Part shown: one piece after another, positions 9,501 to 16,598 of the stretch
How positions within the stretch are numbered: the first letter of the stretch is position 1
Layout of the letters: the number at the start of each line of letters is the position of its first letter
Assembly: GCA_964512645.1 (NCBI GenBank)
Contig: CAZEJS010000009.1
Location: forward strand, 1 to 64,000
DNA length: 64,000 nt
Direction: 5' to 3'
From: CAZEJS01 sp964512645
GTDB lineage: Bacteria; Actinomycetota; Geothermincolia; Fen-727; Anoxymicrobiaceae
Translations under genes and position numbers: made by a program
The notes under the pieces: generated by a model
What the model saw: the letters and a program-made list of their open reading frames with translations, nothing else
Told to the model about the DNA's origin: nothing
The model's database searches: none

Positions 9501-10331
9501 ACCTACATGATCGAGGGGGTAGGTCCGAGGACCGTGACGCGTACGGTGCCGCCGCGGGCGCGCGCCACCTACAACATGGCTGATGACATCGGGGCCTTCA
9601 GCGCCTCGATAAAGGTTTCCTCCGACAGGCCCGTGATAGCCGAGAGAGCTACATACCGGAACGACAGGCGGGAGGGACAGGGCTCGATCGGGGCGACTTA
9701 CCCGTCCAGGGTGTTCTACCTTCCCGAGGGGAGCACCGCCTGGGGTTACACGACCTACGTGCTCGTCCAGAACCCCAACGGCAATCCGGCGGAGGTGACG
9801 CTCACGTACATGACGGGCTCCGGCCCGGTAAGGCAACGGCCTCTCGCGGTGGGGCCCAGGTCGCGGATGACGGTGGACGCCGCCGGGGTCATCCCGGGCA
9901 AGGATTTCTCCGTGAAGGTGACGGCGACACAGCCGGTCGTGGCGGAGCGTGCCATGTACTGGACGTCGGAAGCGGGCTCGGCCTGCCACGACTCGATAGG
10001 GCTGCCTCAGCCCCATTCGGTTTTCTACCTGCCGGACGGGCAGACCGGCCGGGGCCGGGAGACATTCACCCTCGTCCAGAACCCGAATTCGACCAGTGTG
10101 GACGTCGAGGTGGTCTACTACGGCGCCAACGGCAGCTTCGACGTAGTGGTCCGCAGGACGTTGGAAGCCGGATCGAGGGCCACCTTCAACATGGCGGAAC
10201 GACTGCCCGCCGGGCGTGCCGCCGTGCTGGTCCGTTGCATGACCAGGGGTAAGAAGGTTCTAGCCGAGAGGTCCATGTACCGGGACGGCAGGTCGTCCGG
10301 CACCTGCACAATCGGCGGATACGCCGACTGA
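3516..10331 (+). CDS. Giant secreted repeat protein: beta-propeller-like repeats, TIG array and WYLAEG-type C-terminal repeats
   Basis: Predicted exported protein of 2,271 residues, likely a cell-surface or matrix protein. ATG at 3516 gives a clean signal peptide (about 1-37, ending AAPAGAQG); the longer frame opens with GTG at 3444. Region 1 (about 40-730) is about 14 repeats of 48-50 residues with the pattern VYAGGxFTxIGGQxRNRIAAL and WNP, like the DUF5122/delta-60 beta-propeller repeat. Region 2 (about 735-1845) is about twelve TIG/IPT Ig-like domains, most joined by YPPP linkers. Region 3 (about 1855-2271) is four repeats of about 110 residues beginning WYLAEGSTAWGF, VFYLPEG or similar. 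No LPXTG signal, membrane anchor or enzyme motif is visible, so retention on the cell is unexplained. Recent DNA-level duplication is seen within regions 1 and 2. Confidence 0.85.
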   Translation: MSGGTGRRCRLVATAVTFVLACLCSTMLLQAAPAGAQGYVLNNDAWVANGVVRAIVSTGSVTYLGGDFTAVGPNTGRGVSLDSATGAPDTSFPRVNGTVNCVVSDGAGGWYVGGAFTAIGATIRNRLAHLLPDGSVDPSWDPNANSTVSALAVKGGLVYAAGSFTGIGGQVRNRIAALNASTGMATFWNPNANNTVTAIGLSSDGSTVYAGGTFTTIGGQSRGRIAALSSTTALATAWNPGASSTVSAVRLAGDGMTIYIGGSFTTIGGEARNYIGALDTSTGLATAWDPGSNAAVNALELSTDGLTVYAGGTFATIGGQSRNRLAGLDAATGLATPWNPNCNSTVSALALSADGASLYAGGSFTSVGGQTRYYIAGIDVVSGLATAWDPNASGAVYALAVGGTRVYAGGSFYSIGRYNRNRIAAVDNATGAANSWNPGSSSSVYALAVSADEATVYAGGAFTSIGGQARNRIAALDAATGLATSWNPSANNAVNALAFNGGLVYAGGTFTTVGGQSRGRIAALSASTGLATSWNPGSNSTLSALAVSPDGTTVYAGGAFTSIGGQARNRIAALDAATGLATSWNPDSGGVVSALAVGGGGSTIYAGGTYAAIGGDARNNLAALDAATGLATPWNPDANNTVSALSLNGSFIVAGGSFGYIGGQSHNYLASLDLATGSALDFEPGPNAAVLAVCAGTRLFAGGSFTTVGGQEFTYFAGFQYPPPRLTGVSPSRGDRGQTLAGVEIQGSGFRDVAMTVQLKKGVETITGTGVTRVSPTLVTADFTIPGGATVADDWDVCLRHDDDLKGSTLTDAFSVEYPPPRLTGVSPSRGDRGQTLAGVEIQGSGFRDVAMTVQLKKGVETITGTGVTRVSPTLVTADFTIPGGATVADDWDVCLRHDDDLKGSTLTDAFSVEYPPPSAYSITPGSANNDGVVHITNLAGSGFRTGTTARLRLAGKPDIVASDLVVASPNKIVCDFDLDGAATGLWDVSVTNVDGKNGTLPGGFAVQHEGPTVTDMNPAVGINNGPVHIDSIRGTSFRAGATATLRRPGQPDIVAYNLLVESPDEISCDFNLAGKASGKWDVVVRNDDAQWGMLEDGFAIENPAPVVTGIAPDHGNRGESLEGVTISGSDFRDVSMTVLLRRGGETVAGKNVTWVNTGTVTADFDIPAGATVSDDWDLFLQNNDDAKASTLPGAFSVEYPPPVVMSVTPESGDNSGTVTITNLAGSGFRSGASVALARSAQPDIPATSVTVLSSSRITCEFDLSGAVTGLWDVNVTNADSKSGALLAGFEVQYPPPTVSAITPSFANNDGSVHISDLAGSCFRPGATVKLRKTGSPDIDATGVVVSAPGRIECDFDLDGKSAGAWSVLVTNDDTKSGTLVDGFDLQHPPPVVAGISPDHGNKGQLLNNVILSGADFRNISMTVRLLNGAFSIDGTDVHRVSESQLTADFYIPPGAPEGPGWDVFVQNNDDGKSSTLVGAFTVEFPDPVVTSISPQAGENDGVVQITGLLGANFRAGATVRLSMVDQPDIWADAVSVASAGRITCEFDLTGAATGAWDVTVTNADLKSATLPGAFTVRYPAPTVTGVAPSVGCNTGPVQVSVAGAHFRAGATVRLRKSGRPDIITSGVIVTDPSLIVCDFDLSGKPVGKWNVIVTNVEGKSGTLEEGFTIENPAPVLGRMSPSSGPAQTTLRNVLIEGENFRDTSIRVELSRGSDTIFGTNVRWESDTRVLCDLPLDGAPEGPGWTLFYASIDDGKSATLPDAFAVTSPPPQRPFVSRVTPGGGTPGHRATVEGVNFGAERESSTVTFNGVPAAEYPFWSDDRIEVVVPGGASTGPVVVRTAGGSSNDDRCYTIATPTWYLAEGSTAWGFSTRLTVMNPNNADLHARVIYMLSGGGTVQDLVALPALSQVTINPRALLGEADFSATVTCVEGQTISVDRTMSWKGPGAEAGEEHCSVGTTLPSRTWYMPEGCSAYGFETWLLVQNPNAREARIGVTYMIEGVGPRTVTRTVPPRARATYNMADDIGAFSASIKVSSDRPVIAERATYRNDRREGQGSIGATYPSRVFYLPEGSTAWGYTTYVLVQNPNGNPAEVTLTYMTGSGPVRQRPLAVGPRSRMTVDAAGVIPGKDFSVKVTATQPVVAERAMYWTSEAGSACHDSIGLPQPHSVFYLPDGQTGRGRETFTLVQNPNSTSVDVEVVYYGANGSFDVVVRRTLEAGSRATFNMAERLPAGRAAVLVRCMTRGKKVLAERSMYRDGRSSGTCTIGGYAD
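4876..5272 (+). repeat. Pair of identical 103-bp segments in the propeller region
   Basis: 4876-4978 and 5170-5272 read identically and are offset by 294 bp, two repeat units. Other copies of the same protein repeat differ at many synonymous positions, so this pair reflects recent duplication or gene conversion rather than selection on the protein. Confidence 0.85.
5676..6257 (+). repeat. Perfect tandem duplication of a 291-bp TIG domain module
   Basis: The 97-codon unit 5676-5966 is repeated without a visible base change at 5967-6257, and a third start of the unit (TACCCTCCGCC) follows at 6258. It adds one complete TIG domain with its YPPP linker, in frame. Absence of silent differences points to a very recent event, or to an assembly choice at a repeat. 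Confidence 0.9.
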
Positions 10332-10354
10332 GCGCGCGGCAGGCGGACGCCTTT

Positions 10355-10573
10355 CTACCAGACCCAGTGGGAAAGGATGGCGCCGGCCGGGCAGGCCCCC
10401 TGGCACGCCCCGCATTCCAGGCAGTCTCCGATGGCTTCGGCGCTGACTTTGCCGTCAACTATCTCGTACACCTCGCCGGGGCAGACGCTCACGCATTCCC
10501 CCGCGGCTGTACAGAGATCTATGTCGATTTCCACCCAGGCGTCGCCGCCCTCGAACCGCCTGACGTCAGCCAT
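10355..10573 (-). CDS. Small 2[4Fe-4S] ferredoxin
   Basis: A 72-residue electron carrier of the cytoplasm. Two cluster motifs are visible: CTAAGECVSVCP (about 22-33) and CLECGACQGACP (about 51-62). The first is atypical because extra residues replace the first CxxC spacing (C-x5-C-x3-CP), so the first cluster may be [3Fe-4S] or altered. The start is ATG 10573, eight bases after GGGAGG; longer upstream frame is not protein-like. The gene is monocistronic and convergent with the giant TIG gene. A perfect TATAAT lies upstream on the same strand at 10640-10645. A partner enzyme is not adjacent; the aldehyde ferredoxin oxidoreductase at 61284 is one conceivable client. Confidence 0.85.
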   Translation of the reverse strand: MADVRRFEGGDAWVEIDIDLCTAAGECVSVCPGEVYEIVDGKVSAEAIGDCLECGACQGACPAGAILSHWVW

Positions 10574-10639
10574 AGCAACCTCCCGTGTGCGACAGCAAGA
10601 GAACTCCCCGGGCAAGCGGCCCCTGCTCGGTCTCCGGCG

Positions 10640-10645
10640 ATTATA
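10640..10645 (-). promoter_or_regulatory. -10 box for the ferredoxin gene
   Basis: Perfect TATAAT on the minus strand, about 67 bases before the ferredoxin ATG. No clear -35 box is seen at the usual distance. Confidence 0.5.
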
Positions 10646-10694
10646 CTTCACCGCGCCGGGGTGCTGGTCTTTTTCATGACGCGGGCCGGGGGTG

Positions 10695-10700
10695 TACAAT
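10695..10700 (+). promoter_or_regulatory. -10 box for the acyl-CoA synthetase gene
   Basis: TACAAT, 40 bases before the ATG at 10741. GGGAGG then lies nine bases before the start codon. The -35 region is weak. Confidence 0.4.
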
Positions 10701-10740
10701 GGGATACACCTGATCGGCCCGGATCGATGGGAGGCGTGCC

Positions 10741-12531
10741 ATGGAAAAAAGAAGACCCGACAACCTTGTCGACCTGTTCGAATGGAGCGTAGAACGTCAC
10801 GGGCCGAACAAACTCTTCGGTACGAAGAACGCGGCGGGGGAGTACCAATGGGTTACCTACGACGAGGTCGCGAAGAGGGTGGACGATCTCCGGGCGGGCC
10901 TCGCTTCCATCGGGGTCGTCAAAGGTGACTGCGTGGGGCTGATCGCCAACAACCGGACCGAGTGGGCCGTGGCGGCGTTCGCCACCTTCGGCCTCGGCGC
11001 GCGCTTCGTTCCCATGTACGAAGCCGAACTGACCGCCACCTGGAAGTACATCATCGCCGACAGCGGGGTGAAGGTCCTGTTCGTATCCACTCCGGAGATA
11101 CTGAAGGAGGTGGCGTCGTTCCGGGACGCCGTGCACTCGCTGGAGCGCGTCTACGTCATCGACGCCGAGGGCCCCGAGAGCATGAGAGGCCTGGAAGAGG
11201 CCGGCAGAAAAAAGCCGGTGGCCTCAAGCGTGCCGGACGCCGACGACATCGCGGTCCTCATCTACACCTCGGGCACCACCGGCGAACCCAAGGGCGTCCT
11301 GCTGTCGCACGGGAACTTCTCGTCCAACACGGTGGACGCCGGGGGGTGCTTCCCCGACCTGTGTGACGAGGACAGGAGCCTGTCGATACTGCCGTGGGCC
11401 CACTCCTACGGCCAGACCGCCGACCTGTACAACTTCATCAACATCGGAGGGTCGGTGGCGTTCATGGGGAGCGTCCAGACAATTGTCGAGGATATGGGCA
11501 TGGCCAGGCCCACGTTCCTGGTGGCCGTGCCCCGGGTCTTCAACCGGGTGTACGACGGGCTCTGGGCCAAGATGGACGAGGAGGGGGGCCTTCCCCGCAA
11601 GCTATTCGTGATGGGGGTGGAAGCCGCCAAGAAGAAAAGGGAGCTTGCGGCGCAGGGCAGGAGCAGCATGGCGGCGGACCTCAAGTACGGGATCGCCGAC
11701 GCCATAGTCTTCAAGAAGATAAGGGCGAGGTTCGGTGGCCGGCTCAAGGGCGCGATCACTGGCAGCGCGATGATGAACCCGGAGATAGCGCACTTCTTCT
11801 CGGACATAGGGATACCCACCTACGACTGCTACGGCCTCACCGAGACGTCGCCGGCGGCCACGATGAACAGGCCGGGCAAGAACAAGATCGGAACGGTGGG
11901 CACGGCGATTCCCAACGTGAAAATAGCCATCGATTCCTCGGTGGTTGACCCGGGCGCTGACGACGGGGAGATCATCGTCTACGGTCCCAACGTCATGAAG
12001 GGTTACCACAACAAGCCCGAGGCCACCGCGGCGGTCATGACGGCGGACGGGGGATTTCGCACCGGTGACCGGGGAAAGCTCGACGAGGACGGGTTCCTCA
12101 AGGTCACCGGCAGGATAAAGGAGCAGTACAAGCTGCTGAACGGCAAGTACGTGTTCCCCGGCTCCATCGAGGAGGATATCAAGCTGATACCGTACGTCGC
12201 CAACGCGATGATCTACGGCGAGGGCAGGGAGTTCAACATATGCCTGGTGGTGCCCGACTTCGAGGTGCTCGCCAGGCATGCCGAGAAGGAAGGGCTCCCC
12301 ACGGATCCCGAAGCGCTGGTGGCCGACCAGGGCGTCCGACGGATGATCGGCGATTCCATCACCGAGGCGTTGAAGGGCAACTACGGGAGCTACGAGATCC
12401 CGCGGAAGTTCGTGTTCCTGGCCGAGGACTTCACACTCGATAACGGCATGCTCACCCAGACGCTCAAGCTCAAGCGCAGGGTAGTGGTGGACCGGTTCAT
12501 CGGGGAGATAGAGTCACAGTACCAGGGTTAG
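10741..12531 (+). CDS. AMP-dependent long-chain acyl-CoA synthetase
   Basis: ATP-dependent activation of a fatty acid to its acyl-CoA through an acyl-adenylate, in the cytoplasm or at the membrane. The 596-residue length fits the FadD/long-chain family of the ANL superfamily. The phosphate loop YTSGTTGEPKG lies at about 175-185, the adenine-binding YGLTETSP at about 363-370, and the hinge and GRIKEQYKLLNGKY motif with the catalytic lysine near 455-470. ATG 10741 has GGGAGG at good spacing. The gene has its own -10 box and is followed by a stem-loop, so it is probably a single-gene transcript. The exact chain-length preference cannot be read from sequence. Confidence 0.92.
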   Translation: MEKRRPDNLVDLFEWSVERHGPNKLFGTKNAAGEYQWVTYDEVAKRVDDLRAGLASIGVVKGDCVGLIANNRTEWAVAAFATFGLGARFVPMYEAELTATWKYIIADSGVKVLFVSTPEILKEVASFRDAVHSLERVYVIDAEGPESMRGLEEAGRKKPVASSVPDADDIAVLIYTSGTTGEPKGVLLSHGNFSSNTVDAGGCFPDLCDEDRSLSILPWAHSYGQTADLYNFINIGGSVAFMGSVQTIVEDMGMARPTFLVAVPRVFNRVYDGLWAKMDEEGGLPRKLFVMGVEAAKKKRELAAQGRSSMAADLKYGIADAIVFKKIRARFGGRLKGAITGSAMMNPEIAHFFSDIGIPTYDCYGLTETSPAATMNRPGKNKIGTVGTAIPNVKIAIDSSVVDPGADDGEIIVYGPNVMKGYHNKPEATAAVMTADGGFRTGDRGKLDEDGFLKVTGRIKEQYKLLNGKYVFPGSIEEDIKLIPYVANAMIYGEGREFNICLVVPDFEVLARHAEKEGLPTDPEALVADQGVRRMIGDSITEALKGNYGSYEIPRKFVFLAEDFTLDNGMLTQTLKLKRRVVVDRFIGEIESQYQG

Positions 12532-12566
12532 TGACGGAGGGCCGCAGCGCCGCATTGCGCCCTGTT

Positions 12567-12599
12567 CCACTTCCACCCGGACCTCCGCCGGTGGAGTGG
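12567..12599 (+). terminator. Stem-loop after the acyl-CoA synthetase gene
   Basis: CCACTTCCACCCGG pairs with CCGGTGGAGTGG, with two single-base bulges. No T-run follows, so it could be a factor-independent terminator of the G+C-rich type or simply an mRNA end structure. Confidence 0.45.
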
Positions 12600-12618
12600 C
12601 GTGCCGCAGGCGTCTTGT

Positions 12619-12624
12619 TATACT
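12619..12624 (+). promoter_or_regulatory. Leaderless-type -10 box for the potassium channel gene
   Basis: TATACT lies seven bases before the ATG at 12632, so the transcript would begin at or next to the start codon. No ribosome binding site is present. Confidence 0.5.
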
Positions 12625-12631
12625 TGTCTGC

Positions 12632-13669
12632 ATGATAAAGCGTACGGGTTACGGCAGGGAGCGCATCCGCAGGACGGTCAACAAGCGCTGGTTCAGCATC
12701 TCCATGCTCGGTGCGATCTTCATCGTGATCGTCATCGGTTCCTGGTCTTTGCTCCGCTTCGAGAAGCCCAAGAACCCCGATATCCAGACTTACGGTGAGG
12801 CGGTCTGGGTGTCGTTCGTCACCATGACCACGGTCGGTTACGGTGATGCCGTTCCCGTGACCCCGGGCGGCAGGGCTTCGGTAATAGTGATGATGGTCCT
12901 GGGGGTGTCGTTGCTCACGGGTTTCATCGGTACGATAGCTTCGGCGAAGGCCGAAAAGGCGTTGAGGAGGGCGAAGGGATTGGACCAGAAGACGACCCTG
13001 CACGACCACTTCGTTGTCTGCGGCTGGAACCAGCGGGGCAGGTACGTGCTCCAGAGGCTCGCCGGCGCCGCGAAAGGCAGCGGCGCGCCCGTGGCGCTGT
13101 TGTGCACTCCGGAGGACAACCCCTTCGAAAACGATTTCGTGTTCTTCTACCACGGCAGTCCGACGAGCGTGGCGGACCAGAAGAGGGTGAACATGCACAG
13201 GGCGAGATCGGCGATACTCCTGGCGGACGAGGTGGCCGGTGGCGACCCGAACGACGTCGACGCCCGGACCGTGCTCTGCGCGCTCACGGCGCGTTCGCTG
13301 AACCCCGGGTTGCACATCGTCGCCGAGGTCCTGGAGCCGGAGAACGTGGAACACCTCGCGAACGCGGGCGTGGAAGAGGTCTTCGACCACAACCTGATCG
13401 GTGGCAGCCTGCTGGCGCAGTCCGCCCTGCGTCGGGGCGTCATCGAACTGGTCAACGCGATGGCGGAGAAGGACGCCGACGAGAAGATGCGCACCATTCC
13501 CGTGCCGGATGAACTGGTCGGCATGACGTGCGGCGAGGCGTCCGCCAGGCTCTCCGCGGAGCACGGGTACCGCGTGGTGGGGTTCAGGAAGGCCGGTGCC
13601 CCCGAGTTCTGCCGCGCCGACGCCGAACTCGACGCGGGCGACGAGGTGATGGTGCTGTCGAAGGAATAA
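12632..13669 (+). CDS. Potassium channel protein with RCK (TrkA-N) domain
   Basis: Ligand-gated K+ channel of the inner membrane, 345 residues. Transmembrane helix 1 is about 20-38, the pore helix with selectivity filter TTVGYGD about 60-68, and helix 2 about 78-98. A cytoplasmic RCK domain (about 115-250) opens with DHFVVCGWNQRG, a Rossmann turn in which the usual GxGxxG is altered. A TrkA-C-like domain closes the protein. Start ATG 12632 is preferred over the upstream frame because a TATACT box sits just upstream, implying a leaderless message. The gene stands alone between the acyl-CoA synthetase and ketopantoate reductase genes. Confidence 0.88.
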   Translation: MIKRTGYGRERIRRTVNKRWFSISMLGAIFIVIVIGSWSLLRFEKPKNPDIQTYGEAVWVSFVTMTTVGYGDAVPVTPGGRASVIVMMVLGVSLLTGFIGTIASAKAEKALRRAKGLDQKTTLHDHFVVCGWNQRGRYVLQRLAGAAKGSGAPVALLCTPEDNPFENDFVFFYHGSPTSVADQKRVNMHRARSAILLADEVAGGDPNDVDARTVLCALTARSLNPGLHIVAEVLEPENVEHLANAGVEEVFDHNLIGGSLLAQSALRRGVIELVNAMAEKDADEKMRTIPVPDELVGMTCGEASARLSAEHGYRVVGFRKAGAPEFCRADAELDAGDEVMVLSKE

Positions 13670-13761
13670 CGGCGCCCGTGCCCGGGCCGTCGTTGACCTG
13701 CGAAACCGTGCCGAATAGGCTGTCCCGGTAGGTGTGCCGTTTCAACAAGGAAGGTGGCAAA

Positions 13762-14790
13762 GTGCGCATAGCTCTGGTTGGGGCGGGATCGTTGGGCACG
13801 ATCGCGGGAGCCCTTCTGTCGAAGGCGGGTCTGGACATCGTGCTCGTGGATTCCAACGAGGAGAACGTGAAGGCGCTCAACGAGAAGGGCGCCCGTGTAG
13901 TGGGGCACCTCGAACTCACCACACCGGTCAGGGCGGTTGCCCCCCCGGGGATGGAAGGCGTGTACGACCTGGTCATCTACCTGGTGAAATCGACGTACGA
14001 CGACGTCGCCCTGCCGGCGGTCTTGCCGCACATGGGCCCGAAGAGCATGCTGGTGACCCTTCAGAACGGGGTCCCCGAGGAGCGTGTCGCCTCGTTCGTG
14101 GGCGCCGAAAGGACGCTCGGCGGAGCGGTGGGGTGGGGAGGCACCTGGCTGGAGCCCGGCGTATCGGAGCTCACCAGCGACCCCGGGGAGATGACTTACG
14201 ACATCGGCGAGATCGACGGCAGCCGGAGCTCCCGCCTCGAGGCGCTCAAGGAGGTCCTCGACCACGCGGGCGAAGCGGTAATCACCGACAATCTGACCGG
14301 GGTGCGCTGGACCAAGCTGCTGGTGAACGTGTCGATGTCCGGTCTCTCCACGGTCCTGGACTGCCCGTACGGGGGGATACTGGACGACGAAAAGGCAGTT
14401 ACCGCGGCTATCTGCATCATGATGGAGACTATCAGGACGTCGCAGGCGCTGGGCATCAAGATGGAGCCGATGCAGGGCGCGGACCCGGCGATAATCTTCG
14501 AGCTGGTGAAGCAGGATATTGAAAACGCCAAGGGGGCGGTCAGGTTCATCTGGGAGCCGCACCGCGACATAGTCGGGAGCATGCTCCAGGACTGCCGCCG
14601 TGGACTGAAGTGCGAAGTAGAGTCACTGAACGGCTACCTGTCCGCGATGTCCGCCAGGGCGGGGATCGCGACCCCGGTGAACGATGCTGTGACCGACATG
14701 ATAAGACGGATAGAGGCGGGCTCTCTCGAACCCTCTTTTGCGAACCTGGATGCTCTTGAAATACCCGACATGGGCATATACCTCGAATGA
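13762..14790 (+). CDS. 2-dehydropantoate 2-reductase family protein
   Basis: NADPH-dependent reductase of the ApbA/PanE family, which in the pantothenate pathway reduces ketopantoate to pantoate. The nucleotide-binding turn GAGSLG is at residues 7-12; the KSTYDD and LQNGVPEE segments (about 83-115) match the family, including the central lysine; the C-terminal helical domain follows. At 342 residues it is slightly longer than the usual 300. GTG 13762 follows GGAAGGTGG. No other pantothenate genes are nearby, so an alternative 2-oxoacid substrate is possible. Confidence 0.78.
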   Translation: MRIALVGAGSLGTIAGALLSKAGLDIVLVDSNEENVKALNEKGARVVGHLELTTPVRAVAPPGMEGVYDLVIYLVKSTYDDVALPAVLPHMGPKSMLVTLQNGVPEERVASFVGAERTLGGAVGWGGTWLEPGVSELTSDPGEMTYDIGEIDGSRSSRLEALKEVLDHAGEAVITDNLTGVRWTKLLVNVSMSGLSTVLDCPYGGILDDEKAVTAAICIMMETIRTSQALGIKMEPMQGADPAIIFELVKQDIENAKGAVRFIWEPHRDIVGSMLQDCRRGLKCEVESLNGYLSAMSARAGIATPVNDAVTDMIRRIEAGSLEPSFANLDALEIPDMGIYLE

Positions 14791-14868
14791 CCCCGGAGTG
14801 AAGGCCCCGGCCCCGTCCCGGGCGAATACCGTGTTTGACCGAGGAACGAACGGGAACGGAGGCAGTTG

Positions 14869-15795
14869 ATGAAACGGTTGCTCGTCAGAGGGGCCACGGT
14901 CTTATTCGCCGTCGCGGTGGCGGGCGCGCTCGCCGCGGGGTGCGGTACCCCGACGCCGACTATCACGATGATCTCGCCGACCAGCGGCCCCGGAGGCTCA
15001 GACGCCGCGATTACCGGCAGCGGCTTCGGCAGGTCCCAGGGAACCGACAAGGTGCTTTTCTCGCGCACGGAGGCGAAAGTGCTCTCCTGGACCGACACCG
15101 CTATAGCGGTGAAGGTGCCCTCGGATCTCCAGCCGGGGAGCTACATGGTGAAGGTGGCCGTGGGTTCCACAACCAGCAACCAGGTCGCCTTCGTCGTGAA
15201 GGCCACCGCGCCCGAGGACGCGTCCAGGCGGGGCGAGATCGAGCACAACACCCCGGTGAAGGCAATGCTGTCATATCTCCAGGCCAGGGGAGAGCCGACT
15301 TCCGGCTACTCTTTCCAGGTGAACGCGGTGAGCGGGTCTGATCCCGATTGGAAGATAGACGTGTCGTTCTACACGGGAAACCCTCAGCCGGCTTACTGGC
15401 TCCTGCACAGGGTCAACGGTTCCTGGCAGGTCCTCGCGTACGGCACGGACTGGAACCCGCAGCAGCTCGGCGCGCCCGGCGACCTCAGAATTGTCCCGGT
15501 CGAACCGCCGGCGCCTGTTCCACCGGCGAAACCCGACACCCAAGCCGAAGCGGTCCAGGCGTATCTGGCTTCAAAGGGCAGGCCGACAGACGGCTGGGTC
15601 CTGACCGTCGGGAAGACCAGCAGCCAGGACGGCAACTGGGAAGTGATCCACGGCGTGCGCGACGGCAGCGGGGACAACTTCCTGGTCGTCTGGAACAACA
15701 TGCTCGGGAACTGGCAGGTCCTTGCCGACGGCGGACCGCCCTGGACGGGCGTGCAGTTCAAGGGCAAGGACGTGCCGTCCGACCTGAACCGATAG
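14869..15795 (+). CDS. Lipoprotein with one IPT/TIG domain
   Basis: Predicted lipid-anchored extracytoplasmic protein of 308 residues. The signal peptide ends in the lipobox LAAGC (Cys about 25). A TIG domain (about 30-110) carries the SGPGGSDAAITGSGFG turn. Two similar modules follow (about 125-210 and 225-305), each with a SGYSF or DGWVL strand, a GNW or GSW turn and a WQVLA ending, suggesting an internal duplication. ATG 14869 follows GGAGG; a TTG directly before it is less likely. No enzymatic motif is seen. It is the third TIG-containing exported protein in the window. Confidence 0.78.
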   Translation: MKRLLVRGATVLFAVAVAGALAAGCGTPTPTITMISPTSGPGGSDAAITGSGFGRSQGTDKVLFSRTEAKVLSWTDTAIAVKVPSDLQPGSYMVKVAVGSTTSNQVAFVVKATAPEDASRRGEIEHNTPVKAMLSYLQARGEPTSGYSFQVNAVSGSDPDWKIDVSFYTGNPQPAYWLLHRVNGSWQVLAYGTDWNPQQLGAPGDLRIVPVEPPAPVPPAKPDTQAEAVQAYLASKGRPTDGWVLTVGKTSSQDGNWEVIHGVRDGSGDNFLVVWNNMLGNWQVLADGGPPWTGVQFKGKDVPSDLNR

Positions 15796-15865
15796 GTTTA
15801 TGAGGCCCGCGCGGACCCCGGCGGCCCGCCGAGCGGCGATGGCCCGCCGGCATCCGAGGTGTAGC

Positions 15866-15904
15866 CACAGCCGGGCGGCTGAAGATCGCCCGGTAATGGC
15901 TGTG
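15866..15904. terminator. Strong stem-loop between the TIG lipoprotein and membrane protein genes
   Basis: CACAGCCGGGCG pairs with CGCCC and GGCTGTG, with a six-base bulge on one side. It is placed where a terminator of the lipoprotein transcript would be expected, but has no T-run. Confidence 0.4.
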
Positions 15905-16028
15905 ACTCCTCGACTTTGCCGATCCCTTTCTATATCATTCCCTGCGGCGATAGGCCGATGCCGCGCGGGTGACGCGCGTTGCTGGCCTTTCGCGACCTGG
16001 CTGTTACCCGAGCGTCTGGAGCGCGCCT

Positions 16029-16559
16029 TTGTACCTCGAATACGCCAGCATCTGGAAGAACTGGTTCTCAGGGATGAACTCCTACCTGGCCACGCTTCTG
16101 CTGGCCATGATCCCGCTCGCCGAGCTTAGAGGAGCGATCCCCATCGCCAACCAGGTCTTCCACATGCCCCTGTGGCAGGCGTTCCTGATATCGGTGGTGG
16201 GGAACATGATCCCCATCCCCTTCATCCTGCTGTTCCTGGGGCCCGCCTCCGACTGGTTGATGAAGCGTTCCAGGCTCTTCGAGAGGTTTTTCGACTGGCT
16301 CTTCGCCAGGACCAGGAAGAAGCTGGAGAAGAAATACGAGGTGTACGCCGAGGTTGCGCTGGCCGTCTTCGTGGCCATCCCGCTGCCTCTCACCGGCGCG
16401 TGGACCGGGGCCGCCGCGGCGTTCGTCTTCGGCATACCGTTCAAGAAGGCTCTCTTCTGGATATTCCTGGGGGTGCTGGGCGCGGGCCTCGCGGTTACCG
16501 CGGTCGTGGCTTCCGTGGGCCCCAACAGCTTCTTGTGGCGACTATTCGTAGGAGGTTAG
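16029..16559 (+). CDS. COG2426-type small multidrug-export-like membrane protein
   Basis: Integral membrane protein of about 176 residues belonging to the poorly characterised PF06695/COG2426 family. The family signature LAELRGAIP follows the first hydrophobic segment (about 15-30), and other membrane segments lie at about 50-72, 108-130 and 142-165, with a basic loop between. A TTG at 16029 gives the usual short N-terminal helix; ATG 16074 is the conservative alternative. The name is historical: transport activity is not shown by the sequence. Confidence 0.72.
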   Translation: MYLEYASIWKNWFSGMNSYLATLLLAMIPLAELRGAIPIANQVFHMPLWQAFLISVVGNMIPIPFILLFLGPASDWLMKRSRLFERFFDWLFARTRKKLEKKYEVYAEVALAVFVAIPLPLTGAWTGAAAAFVFGIPFKKALFWIFLGVLGAGLAVTAVVASVGPNSFLWRLFVGG

Positions 16560-16598
16560 CCCCGAGGGTTGCACCTGGGCATCCGTCGGGGCGAGGCT

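Noticed and set aside
10200..10331. Cell-wall sorting signal at the end of the giant protein
   Set aside because: No LPXTG-like motif and no hydrophobic tail; the protein ends after a WYLAEG-type repeat.
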